Assembly: GCA_020002185.1 (NCBI GenBank)
Contig: CM034533.1
Coordinates: forward strand, 73,682,805 to 73,746,804
Length of the DNA stretch: 64,000 bases
Direction of reading: 5' to 3'
Source: Paraescarpia echinospica
Lineage: Eukaryota; Annelida; Polychaeta; Sabellida; Siboglinidae
The first letter of the stretch is position 1, and every line of letters begins with the position of its first letter. Under the pieces are notes generated by a model. It was not told the DNA's origin. It saw nothing but the letters and a program-made list of their open reading frames with translations, and did no database searches. The position numbers and the translations under genes are program-made. Below, one piece after another: positions 41,515 to 50,800 of this stretch.

Positions 41515-41928
41515 ATGACGGGGCGCGTGACGGGAGCGAAGAGACGACCGAAGGTGGCGGGACCGACGAATCAAATAAAGAGACACATCGTCGCCCTGCA
41601 GCTGTTGGAGAGACATAGACGGAACATCGCTCTGCGAAAAGCGCTACTCGCCCACGCGGACACCGGTCTCATTTGTAGTCTGTGCGATTGCGCGTACAAC
41701 ATTCTGAAAGGGAACGTAAAGTTGTCGCCGAAACAGAAACGCGTATTGTCGAAATACCGGGATCACCTGCGTAAACTCGTCGACAAACACGTGACGCGTA
41801 AGCAGAAGCGTGTCATCTTGCAAAAAGGTGCGGGTGGTTTTTTGACGGCCCTGCTAGCGCCGTTAGCGAGTACCGTTATCTTGCCGCTGCTCAGACAGGT
41901 GTTCGGCGGTGGCGCCGGCGGTAATTGA
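41515..41928 (+). CDS. Conserved small basic Polinton protein (137 aa)
   Basis: Intact version of the gene that is frameshifted in copy 1. It begins MTGRVTGAKRRPKVAG, a basic N-terminus. RHIVALQLLERHRRNIALRK and LICSLCDCAYN follow, then a Lys/Arg-rich stretch and the C-terminal GGFLTALLAPLASTVILPLL hydrophobic segment. The small, very basic composition with a hydrophobic tail suggests a DNA- or membrane-associated virion component. The family recurs in Polintons. Its function is unknown. The stop overlaps the next ATG (TGATG). Confidence 0.7.
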   Translation: MTGRVTGAKRRPKVAGPTNQIKRHIVALQLLERHRRNIALRKALLAHADTGLICSLCDCAYNILKGNVKLSPKQKRVLSKYRDHLRKLVDKHVTRKQKRVILQKGAGGFLTALLAPLASTVILPLLRQVFGGGAGGN

Positions 41929-42695
41929 TGCAGTACGCGAAGAAGATGGCGTTGGTCGATCCACGATTGGTGGAAAGCCTCCTGCCACGCGTCGATCAGT
42001 CGTCGACCACGCCTCGATCACGTGTGCTGAGTAGTCTTGACAGCGACATGAAGGACATTCTAGAACGTTCGGATTTATCGGAACGAGAAAAGGTAGCATC
42101 GTACAATCAACTGCTGAGTCGGTACAATACGATAGAGGCGGCTCGAGCGGCGCAACCGGTACGCGTGTCGGTGGTGAACAGCGGCGGCGAGACACCCGCG
42201 GTACCGGTGGCGCCAGCAGCGGCGGCGGCGCCACCATCGTCGGAGACGATAGAGCGCGAAATCGTAGCCAGTATGCCGAAAACGTTGAAAGAGAAGACGA
42301 GACTGCTGATCGAAAAAATGAAAACCGATCCGTTGTCTCGATGGAACGATCGCGGTGAATTCGTGTACGACGGTAAAGCGATCGCGGGGAGTAATATGGT
42401 CGATCTAGTAAACGATCTCATGCGAACGAGATCGAAGACGACGGCGCCCGTAGGATGGCGGGAGTTCGGATTGCGCATGAAGGATATGAATATCCCTATG
42501 GAATTCGTAGGCAACCCGCGCTATCGTTCGTACGTGAAGCAACGACGGAAGCGGCTACTAGAAGAGAGGATGTCGAGACCGTCGACGTCTAGTTCATCAG
42601 CAGCGCCGACTGAGCGGAGACGTCGTATGCGAGACGAACCTAAACGCAGATCCGTTTCGTGGGACGTCACGGAGTGGGATACGTTGTCGTCATGA
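41928..42695 (+). CDS. Conserved Polinton protein of unknown function (255 aa), copy 2
   Basis: Same organisation as 19293-20063: helical N-terminus, Ala/Pro linker, conserved GWREFGLRMKDMNIPMEF block, Arg/Ser-rich tail. Linker and tail differ by whole codons, which indicates selection for frame. It ends in ATGA overlapping the small membrane protein start. Confidence 0.7.
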   Translation: MQYAKKMALVDPRLVESLLPRVDQSSTTPRSRVLSSLDSDMKDILERSDLSEREKVASYNQLLSRYNTIEAARAAQPVRVSVVNSGGETPAVPVAPAAAAAPPSSETIEREIVASMPKTLKEKTRLLIEKMKTDPLSRWNDRGEFVYDGKAIAGSNMVDLVNDLMRTRSKTTAPVGWREFGLRMKDMNIPMEFVGNPRYRSYVKQRRKRLLEERMSRPSTSSSSAAPTERRRRMRDEPKRRSVSWDVTEWDTLSS

Positions 42696-42883
42696 CGACG
42701 TCACGACGAGCGATCATCATCGTCGGCGTCGTCGGTTTCATCATCGCGCTTATCGCGTTCTGTATAATCGTATCGTCATCGTCGTCGTCGTCGTCGTCAT
42801 GGTGTCCGGGTGGAGTCGTCGTCGTCCAAAACGAAAGCCTCGACAGCAACGAAACGTCGACGACGACGACGACGAGGAGCTGA
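42692..42883 (+). CDS. Small single-pass membrane protein (63 aa), copy 2
   Basis: Starts in an ATGA overlap. It has hydrophobic segment GVVGFIIALIAFCIIV, a Ser run, WCPGG and an Asn/Ser/Thr-rich tail. It overlaps the integrase 5' end (from 42799) in another frame. Length changes from copy 1 are in whole codons. Confidence 0.55.
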   Translation: MTTSRRAIIIVGVVGFIIALIAFCIIVSSSSSSSSSWCPGGVVVVQNESLDSNETSTTTTTRS

Positions 42884-43935
42884 ATAACGCGTACTTCGAT
42901 CCGAAACGGGTGGGGAGTTACGGAGGCGTCGACGCGTTGCACCGGGCGTCGAAGCTCCGACGTCCGGCCGTCGAGAGGTGGCTAGCGTCGCAGGACGCCT
43001 ATACCCTACACAAACCGGTTAGACGTCATTTCAAACGACGACGCGTCATCGTGGGCGGTCGAAACCAGCAGTGGCAAGCCGATCTGGTCGACTTGACTAG
43101 ACTGAAAACGCACAACGACGGTATAACATTCCTATTGACGGTGATCGATGTGTTTTCGAAGCGGGCGTGGTGCGTTCCGTTGAAGAATAAGTCCGGAGCG
43201 TCGCTCGTCGCGGCCTTCGAGCGCCTGCTGAACGACGACGACGAGACGCCGCACACGCTGCAGACCGATAAGGGGAGCGAGTTTTTGAACCGACCCCTGC
43301 AAACGTTGCTAAAGAGTCGCGGCGTTCATCATTTCGTGACGCATAACGAGGAGACCAAAGCGAGCGTCGTGGAACGGTTTAATCGAACTTTGAAGACGCG
43401 TATGTGGCGCTATTTTACGAAACACGAAACGCTGCGCTACGTAGAGGCGTTACCGGATTTCGTGCAATCGTACAACAACGCCTACCACCGAAGCATCGGT
43501 AGGACGCCGGCGAGTGTCGACGCGACGAATCAGGAGGCCGTATGGCAACGACTGTACGGTGGCGACGGCGTCGAACGACGACGAAAACCGAAACTACGCG
43601 TGGGAGATCGCGTACGCATCAGCAAGACGAGGGGTCATTTCAAAAAAGGATACATGGCTAACTGGAGCGAGGAGCTGTTCACCGTCGTAGAGGTGCACCC
43701 TTCCGAACCGCCCGTTTATCGCCTCAAGGACGACGCCGAGACGTCGATAGAGGGCGCCTTCTACGAACAGGAACTACAACGCGTAGTCGTTCCGAAAGAC
43801 AAACTATATCGCGTGGAGGCGGTTATTCGGCGTCGTCGACGTCGTGGCGGCGGTTCGGAGGCGCTCGTAAAATGGAGCGGATATCCGGCCTCATTCAACA
43901 GCTGGATCGACGCCGAGTCGCTCGTGGACCTATGA
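42799..43935 (+). CDS. INT: Polinton integrase with chromodomain, copy 2
   Basis: 378 residues. WQADLVDL, LQTDKGSEF and VVERFNRT give the D,D,E triad. The linker between core and barrel has the longer form (GGDGVERRRKPKLRVGDRV), likely ancestral to the shortened copy 1 version. The chromodomain at the C-terminus is complete (ALVKWSGYPASFNSWIDAE). With the perfect target duplication of this copy, this enzyme version was probably able to integrate. Confidence 0.93.
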   Translation: MVSGWSRRRPKRKPRQQRNVDDDDDEELNNAYFDPKRVGSYGGVDALHRASKLRRPAVERWLASQDAYTLHKPVRRHFKRRRVIVGGRNQQWQADLVDLTRLKTHNDGITFLLTVIDVFSKRAWCVPLKNKSGASLVAAFERLLNDDDETPHTLQTDKGSEFLNRPLQTLLKSRGVHHFVTHNEETKASVVERFNRTLKTRMWRYFTKHETLRYVEALPDFVQSYNNAYHRSIGRTPASVDATNQEAVWQRLYGGDGVERRRKPKLRVGDRVRISKTRGHFKKGYMANWSEELFTVVEVHPSEPPVYRLKDDAETSIEGAFYEQELQRVVVPKDKLYRVEAVIRRRRRRGGGSEALVKWSGYPASFNSWIDAESLVDL

Positions 43936-44213
43936 ATCGTTGGATGCGTCACACCGGCTGCTGGCGACTGCACGAGGCGGGACTATGCAACGGCTCTTCG
44001 TTCTTACCGTATAAAGGTCCCTGTTGCATCGACAGGGCGCAGTGGCGCGACGATGCGCGAAGACGACGAAACTACCTCGAGTGGCGAGCGTCGAACGATC
44101 GCCGACGAATCGTCCGTCGTCGACGACGAGCGCAACGCGGACTCCATCGACGCTACAACAGCAACCGCCGCCGAACCCGTTCCATGGCGAATCTGCGGCA
44201 ACGAATGCCCTAA
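43932..44213 (+). CDS. Small Cys- and Arg-rich protein (93 aa), copy 2
   Basis: Starts in an ATGA overlap with the integrase stop; two Met codons shorter than in copy 1. Cys/aromatic N-terminal part GCWRLHEAGLCNGSSFLPYK, then GPCC, conserved. The Arg-rich half overlaps the membrane gene. Confidence 0.5.
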   Translation: MNRWMRHTGCWRLHEAGLCNGSSFLPYKGPCCIDRAQWRDDARRRRNYLEWRASNDRRRIVRRRRRAQRGLHRRYNSNRRRTRSMANLRQRMP

Positions 44214-45264
44214 GGCCGAAATCGTGTTCCTCTGTCAGGTCGTCGTCCTGTACTTCGTCATCGCCGTTAGTATATACAATCTGACGAAAGGTCAAGGCGA
44301 CTCCAACCTGTGGACGGCGCTGTTGAGCAGCTGTCTCGGTTACCTGCTCCCGAGTCCGTCTATGAGTGTCGGTCGACGACAACGCGATGGCGTCTCGTCT
44401 GATTTTTACCTGACGCTGCCGAGCAACGCGTCTATGAAACGTCACCCCGAAAATACGTTGACGCACTACGTCACGACGTTGCCGCGACGTTTCGACCTGT
44501 CGGGGGAGTGGGAATGCGGCGCCGTGTCGGTACAGTATCCGCACACGTGGTACAACGTGAGAAAGAAGGACTCCTACTTCTTTCTGACTTGCGCGGCGGG
44601 CGAACGGAACGTTTACACGCAGATAGACGAAGAAGGCACGACCTTGCTGATATATCGTCAGACGACGATTCCTCACGGTTTCTACAACAACGTTTATACG
44701 TTGTGCAACAGGATCAACGAGGCGCTAGAGAAATTACACACCAGGAAGGCCAAGGCCGTGCTAGAATACTGCGCCGTCTCTAACCGCTTTACGCTACGTC
44801 TGTCGGCGGGTGTCGAATTTATCATACCTCATACGAGCCGTCTGAGACACGTGCTAGGTTTCCATAGCAACACGATCATGAGTTCGCCCGCGTTCGGTCC
44901 CGCGCCGGCGACGAGACCCGTCATCAGCACGTCGCCCGCCGCGTACACGTTCGAGTACGAAGGTCGCGATACGGTGAACATGTCGGCGGGCATCGAGAGT
45001 CTGTACGTGTACACGGATCTCGTGGAACCGCGCGTCGTCGGTGACGTGTTCGCGCCGCTGCTTCGAAACATCGCCGTCCGCGGTGAGAACGGTGACGTCA
45101 TTTCGGAATCGTTCGTTCGCGTGCAATACGTAAAGCTGATGCGGAATCAATTCGACGAGGTCGAAGTCGATATAAGAGACGATCACGGCCAACCGATACC
45201 ATTCGAGCAGGGGAAGGTGGTGACGACGCTTCACTTCAGACGTTGTAAATCGAAATTGTTTTAA
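44053..45264 (+). CDS. mCP: In-frame fusion of membrane protein and penton-like minor capsid
   Basis: One 403-codon frame. Residues 1-105 correspond to the membrane protein of copy 1 (CPKAEIVFLCQVVVLYFVIA, NLTKGQG, LGYLLPSPS). From about residue 115 the penton-like protein follows (SSDFYLTLPSNAS to the C-terminus). Compared with copy 1, short losses near 44370-44395 remove the membrane-protein stop and put the ATG at 44387 out of frame with the capsid. The penton domain itself is undamaged. Whether it is made as a fusion or from an internal start is unknown. Confidence 0.8.
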   Translation: MREDDETTSSGERRTIADESSVVDDERNADSIDATTATAAEPVPWRICGNECPKAEIVFLCQVVVLYFVIAVSIYNLTKGQGDSNLWTALLSSCLGYLLPSPSMSVGRRQRDGVSSDFYLTLPSNASMKRHPENTLTHYVTTLPRRFDLSGEWECGAVSVQYPHTWYNVRKKDSYFFLTCAAGERNVYTQIDEEGTTLLIYRQTTIPHGFYNNVYTLCNRINEALEKLHTRKAKAVLEYCAVSNRFTLRLSAGVEFIIPHTSRLRHVLGFHSNTIMSSPAFGPAPATRPVISTSPAAYTFEYEGRDTVNMSAGIESLYVYTDLVEPRVVGDVFAPLLRNIAVRGENGDVISESFVRVQYVKLMRNQFDEVEVDIRDDHGQPIPFEQGKVVTTLHFRRCKSKLF

Positions 45265-45265
45265 C

Positions 45266-45694
45266 ATGTCGTCGAAGAACCCGTACGTGGACTACTACGT
45301 TCGTCAGGTCGGCGGACAGCTGCCGGTCTTCGTCGGCGCTCGGGGTCAACGAGGTCACGGTCTGGGTAATCTCTTCGGGAGTCTGTTTCGAAGCGCCATG
45401 CCGCTTATCAAGAGGGGCGCGATGGCGTTGGGAAAACGGGCGCTCAACACCGGCATGCACGTGGCGCGCGACGTCGTCGGCGGCGGCAATCTGAAACAGT
45501 CGCTAAAAAGGCGCGCGAAGGAGGCCGGCGCCGATCTTCTCGACGGTCTATTGAATCCGCAGGCGGCGGCGCCAAAGAAGAAGCAAAAAAAGACGCAGCG
45601 CCGTCCCCGCGTCGGCGTAAAGAGAGCGCGCTTAGCGGCGACGACCGTCAGTAGGCGGAAAAGAGCGCGTCGAAAGGACATATTCGACGAGTAA
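45266..45694 (+). CDS. Adenovirus pVI/pX-like capsid-associated protein, copy 2
   Basis: 142 residues, starting one base after the penton stop. It keeps GHGLGNLFGSLFRSAMPLI and LNTGMHVARDVV. The basic tail is shorter by in-frame losses. Intact. Confidence 0.65.
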   Translation: MSSKNPYVDYYVRQVGGQLPVFVGARGQRGHGLGNLFGSLFRSAMPLIKRGAMALGKRALNTGMHVARDVVGGGNLKQSLKRRAKEAGADLLDGLLNPQAAAPKKKQKKTQRRPRVGVKRARLAATTVSRRKRARRKDIFDE

Positions 45695-45931
45695 CGACGA
45701 TGGAGCGCAGCGGACTCGAGAACGACGGTCAGTTCTCGCCGTACTTTCGAGTGCGCGTCGTAGTGGTGGTGATGGCGGCGCCGCCGCGCGGAGGAGATTC
45801 GATCCTGCATACGCTATTAAGTCAACTCGAGGAAAAAAAAAAAACCGTCGCGGCGGCGGCGGCATAAAGAGAGCACGCCTAGCGGCGACGGTCGTCAGTA
45901 GGCGGAAGACGTCGAACGGACGACAACGACG
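45680..45931 (+). pseudogene. Relic of the capsid-junction duplication, copy 2
   Basis: A more decayed version of the relic at 23060-23342. The WTVYQP codons are lost, the capsid-like fragment is reduced to phrases such as atcctgcatacgctattaagtcaactcg, and the repeated aaagagagcacgcctagcgg flank follows. It shows that the duplication predates the split of the copies. Confidence 0.65.
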
Positions 45932-47232
45932 ATGGCGTTCGTGAACGGCTCGACGTGCGAGGGCGTGAAGGGCGAACTGGACCTGTTCAGCGGACCGGTG
46001 ACGCAGACGAGCATCGAGAGTAGTCATTGGACCGTCTACCAGCCGCTGACGACTCTCGACGCCGGCGGCCCTATCGAGTTCCTCGTGCCGGGTTCGGGCG
46101 AAGACTATACGGACCTGGCGAGCATTCAACTGTACGTGCGCTTCAAAGTGACGCGGGGGACGGTACCGATCTGGCGGCCGCGGCCGCGGTGGCGCCGGTC
46201 AACAATTTCCTGCATTCGATGATCAGTCAAATCGACGTGTCGCTGAACAACACCCTCGTGACGCCGTCGACCAATACGTACGCGTACCGGGCCTACCTCG
46301 AGACGTTGCTAAGTTACGGTAGCGACGCGAAACGTTCGCATCTCACGGCGTCGTTGTGGTACAAAGACACCGCCGGACGGATGGACACGCTCGGCAACGC
46401 CAACGTCGGTTTCGAGTCGCGACGCGTCGCGACGGCCGATAGCCACGAGGTGGAGATGATGGGACGGCTGCACGTCGACGCGTTTATGCTAAACAAACAC
46501 CTACCGAACGGCGTCGACACGAAAGTGCGCATAGTGCGCTCGAAGGACGCCTTCGCGCTGATGGGCGCGGCAGCCGTACCGGGGTGGCGCGTCGTGCTGC
46601 AGGAGATGCGACTGCACGTGCGAAAAGTGAAGTTGAACCCGGCCGTCCAGATAGGACATATCAAAGCGTGGACGTTGGGAACGGCTAAGTTTCCGATGCG
46701 TCGCGTCGACTGCAAATCGTTCTCGATAACGGCGGGCGCGCTATCGAACGCGCACGAGAACCTGTACATGGGCGCGATTCCGAAACGCCTCTTCCTGATG
46801 ATGATCGACAACGTCGCCTACAACGGCGACTACACTAGAAATCCGTTCGACGCGCGTCACAACGACATAAACTTCCTGTCGGTCATCGTCGACGGACGTC
46901 AGGTGCCGAGCAAGCCGCTGCAGCCGGACTTCCCGCACAACCGGTACGTGCGCAGCTACATGAATCTCTTCGAGGCGACCGGAAAGGCGTTCGAGGACGA
47001 GAGGAACGACGTATCGCGCACGGACTTCGGCGCCGGCTACAGCATCTTCGGTTTCGACCTGACCCCCGACTGTTGCGACGGCGATCATTTCAACGTCGTG
47101 CGTCAAGGGTGCGTGGGCGTCGATATGCATTTCGAGACGCCGCTAGCGCGTCAGGTGAACGTCGTCGTGTACGCGGAATTCGAGACGGTGATGGAAATCG
47201 ACCGGAACCGGAACGTCATTTACGACTGGTAA
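45932..47232 (+). pseudogene. MCP: Major capsid protein with a one-base frameshift, copy 2
   Basis: Homologue of the intact 433-residue protein of copy 1. A G run after gtgacgc has five G here (46154-46158) and six in copy 1. This one-base loss shifts the frame after about 75 codons; the rest (NNFLHSMISQIDVSLNNTLV to the C-terminus) is open in another frame up to 47232. It is the only lesion I see in the gene. A sequencing or assembly error in a homopolymer is a real alternative. Confidence 0.88.
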
Positions 47233-47234
47233 CT

Positions 47235-47696
47235 ATGGATACGTTTCAACTGATGCGTCGTCTGGAACTCGATACGTACGCTAAACGTATCGTCGTCGGC
47301 GTCGTGCCTAAAGACGCGCTACTTACCGCCGCCATTGGCGCCACCTACCCGACGGCCTTCGTGTGCAACACCGACGACGGCGGCGAACCGGGACAGCACT
47401 GGGTGGCCGTCTACGTCGGCGTCGACCGACGAGGCGAGTACTTCGATTCGTACGGTCTGCCGCCGCTCCACGCCGACTTCCGCGCCTTCCTGCGCCGCCA
47501 CTGCGGCGACGCGTGGACGTACAACGACAAGCGCCTGCAGAGCGTCATCTCTAACGTGTGCGGACAATATTGCGTCGCCTACCTTCTCCTCCGATGTCGC
47601 GGGATGCCGTTGACGACGTTTCAGAACCTATTCGGCACCGATAGGGTGAACAATGACTGTCTCGTACACGATTTATTAAAACCTCACCGCTTGTAG
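47235..47696 (+). CDS. PRO: Adenain-like maturation cysteine protease, copy 2
   Basis: 153 residues. GQHWVAVYV (His), YFDSYG (Asp), then Gln and NVCGQYC with six residues between Gln and Cys. Slightly longer than in copy 1 (three residues, AIG, near residue 32 and one at the C-terminus). It starts two bases after the capsid stop and ends the plus-strand cluster. Confidence 0.9.
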   Translation: MDTFQLMRRLELDTYAKRIVVGVVPKDALLTAAIGATYPTAFVCNTDDGGEPGQHWVAVYVGVDRRGEYFDSYGLPPLHADFRAFLRRHCGDAWTYNDKRLQSVISNVCGQYCVAYLLLRCRGMPLTTFQNLFGTDRVNNDCLVHDLLKPHRL

Positions 47697-47706
47697 TAGT
47701 AGTAGA

Positions 47707-47751
47707 AATAAAAACGAACGAATCATGTACGCACAATTGTTGGTGTTTATT
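47707..47751. terminator. Convergent polyadenylation signals, copy 2
   Basis: AATAAA at 47707-47712 (plus strand) and TTTATT at 47746-47751 (AATAAA for the minus-strand polymerase), followed by a cataca repeat and a G-rich stretch. Confidence 0.7.
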
Positions 47752-47850
47752 ATTACCCACACATACATACATACATACATACAGAAACTACCCCTAGGGG
47801 GGGGTGGTGGGGGTTAGGTTAGTAGTAGACGAGTTAGACGAGTTTACGAG

Positions 47851-50800
47851 TTAGACGAGTATCGGCGCCGTAGTGACGCCGTCGTCGAGCACGCGGCGTT
47901 TAGCGTAGAAGTAGCTCAACGCCGCGCGCTCTTGAACGTACGTCAACACGGACGAGTCTTTCACTTGGAAACCGCGGTTCCAGCCGACGCCGTTGCGACG
48001 GTCGCGCAGTACGGCGAGGAAGGTGTGCTCGTCGATGTCGGCGTTCTGTCGCTTGCTGAGCCCCTTCGTGCTGTACTTCGGACCGGCGACGCCGCCGAAG
48101 CAGTAGTAGGTTTTGCTGCACAGCGCCACGATCCCGTCGCCGCGCCACTCTTCTTTGAAGAGACCCGGCGTTCGACTATCGAACAGGCGTCGGCGCGCGC
48201 AGCAGGCCGCCTCGCCGTCCCACGCTAGACCGGCGACGCGCCGTCGTACGTAGGCGTCCACGTGCGCGTCGCAGCATTCGGCCGGAAACCAGAGCGAGCG
48301 ATTCCGGAAGTAGTGTTCGCGACGTTCTTCCGGTACGAGCGCGTCGACGTCACGTCCGGCTAGGGCTATGTACGCCGAGTCGGTGTCCATAGCGCAGTAC
48401 TGGAAGAGCGGACGGGGAATGTAGGCGTCGACGAAATCGTAATAAAATTCCAGCATTCTCAATTTTGCGTACTGCAATACGAAATAGCCGATATGTATCG
48501 GCAGGCCGTAGACGATTTTACGCTTATTCAGCGCCACCTCGTACAGCGCGTCGTCGACGACGGCGTCCAGTTGCCGGAAGCGCCGATTGTTGACGAGCAT
48601 CGACGCGCCGATCGGCGTCGCGTACTTGATTTCCCGGTGCCGATCGACGCGCGTAATCGTTTTCCCGTAGGAACTGTTCCCGAGAAGTTTAAATGTATCG
48701 GCGATGATCGATTTGTCGGGGTCGATATCACCCTCGCGACGCTCCGTCGAAACCGCGTCGCCGAAGAGGCGAAAGCACGCTATCGGCGCGTACTCGACGA
48801 TCTGGTAGACGCGCTCGACGACGAGCCCGTGCGCCAGATACCAGCGTAGGAGCGGCGTCGCGAGCAAGATCGCCGCGCCGAAGTAGCTACCGACGAGCGT
48901 GCGTTGAGGTCGCGTGAGGAGATGGTGCGATTCGGCGTAGTCGCGCATGAACGGGCTGAGATCGTCGCGCGCGATATCGACGTTCTTGAATACCGGCTGC
49001 ATCTCGGCGAACTTGTCGCGCAGCGCTTCCGGTACGGCGATATCGCACTGCACGAGGCCGAACAGAGAGCCGTCGCGCACCGCCTCCAGTATCGTCGAGA
49101 GCGTAATGGCGGCGGTCGGTTGCCATCGTGACGCGTCGGGCGGCGTCGGCACCGCCGGCGGTCGCACGGCGTGCCACTGGCACTCCCACATTTCGACGAC
49201 TTCGTCGACGAAACGGCGCAGGTAGGCGGTCACGGCGATCGTCGCGGCGTACAGCGTCGTCATCGGTTGACCGTTGACGGCGTTCGTCGTCACGTGCGCC
49301 TGACACGTCGGGCAACCGTGAAAATAGCAGCCGTGAAATTGGTACGCCGTTCGCGTGGCGGCGCACCAGCCGTCGACTCGGTACTTTCCGATGCGCTTCT
49401 CGCGTCCGTTCAACTGGTGACGTATACGCGCGCCGGTTTCCGCCTCCACGCGCGTCAACCACTCCACGGCCATACGACCGTAGCGGTGCACGCGTTCCGC
49501 TCGAAAGGCGTTCTCAGCGCGTCGGCGCGTGTACCAGCCCGTCGGCATCTCCTGCATTATCGCCCATAGATAGAGGCCGTTCGCGTCGAAGCCTACTATC
49601 GATCGGCACGGCGCGCCGCCACGAATCGACGTCACGTCGGCCTCGTGGTGGCGCGCGAAGATGATCGACGGGCCGCCGACGATCTGCGCCTGCAGCAGAC
49701 GGTGCAGATCTTTGTTCGGCTCGTTGAAGAGCGAGAAATGGATCGACTTCGGCAGGTCGTTGAACAGGTACAACAACGTCAACCCCGGTACGCTGATGGC
49801 GTCCTTGAACATGTCGATACGTCGGCGCCGATAGAAGGCGAACTGGCGATCGACGGCCTCGAGAAACGGCGCCACGTCACGATTGTTATACCACACAAGA
49901 AAATCGCGCATCGACGTCATGCCCTCGTCGCGCCACGCCGTCGCGCAAATCTCGTACGCCTCCGCGGAGATTCCCTCGCGTTTCAGCTGGCTGTAGAAAG
50001 CTTCGCGCGACGGCAGGGCGGTTTCGTCCAGACGCGACAACGCGTCGATGTGCTCGTACGGGAAGTAGCCCTTCGTTGCCGAGCAACCGTACGCTTTCAG
50101 AAAGCGATCGTAGCTAACGCCGGGCGCGAGGTAATTCGTTATGTCCAGGAACTTCAACGTCGTCGTCGACAGGCACATGAAATTGTTCTGACGTTTAATG
50201 GTAAACGCCGACGACGTGTGCTGCGCGTCGTCGGTTATGAGCAGGGGGGTCAAGTACTTTTTGACGACGTTCAAGTCGTACTTACCCGAATTAAATCCCA
50301 ATACGGGCATTTGTCGAAGGTACGTCCACAGTCGGTCGGCGAGTGTGGCGTACGGTGACGCGTCGTCGTTGCATCGTCGCCGCCAGTCGGCGTCGAGCGC
50401 GTCGAGTGCCTCGAAGGTCGCGTCGTAGCGGGGACGTAGAATCGCGCACGCCGTCGCGCTCACCGCTTCCAGGTCGTCGATGAGGCGACGCGCGAGTTCC
50501 GACGAATCGCCGGTCGTGACGTAACAGCGCGCCGCTTCGTGACCGGGCACGTTCGACGCGACGCTCACGCTGAGCAGTTCGTGTCGCGCGATCCAGCGGC
50601 ATTTGTCGCTATTCGTCGGCAGATCGTTATCGGCGAAATAGCACTCGAAATCGAACGTCGCGCGGTACGGGTAGTAGCGCAGGTCGTCGTCGCCGACGTC
50701 GATGCCTTCGTCGTCGAGCCGCTCGAATACGGACGCCGTCGGTCGGTAGACGCCGCCGGGGAACACGTGACGAACGCCGCCTTCGCACGTCGCTTCGTGA

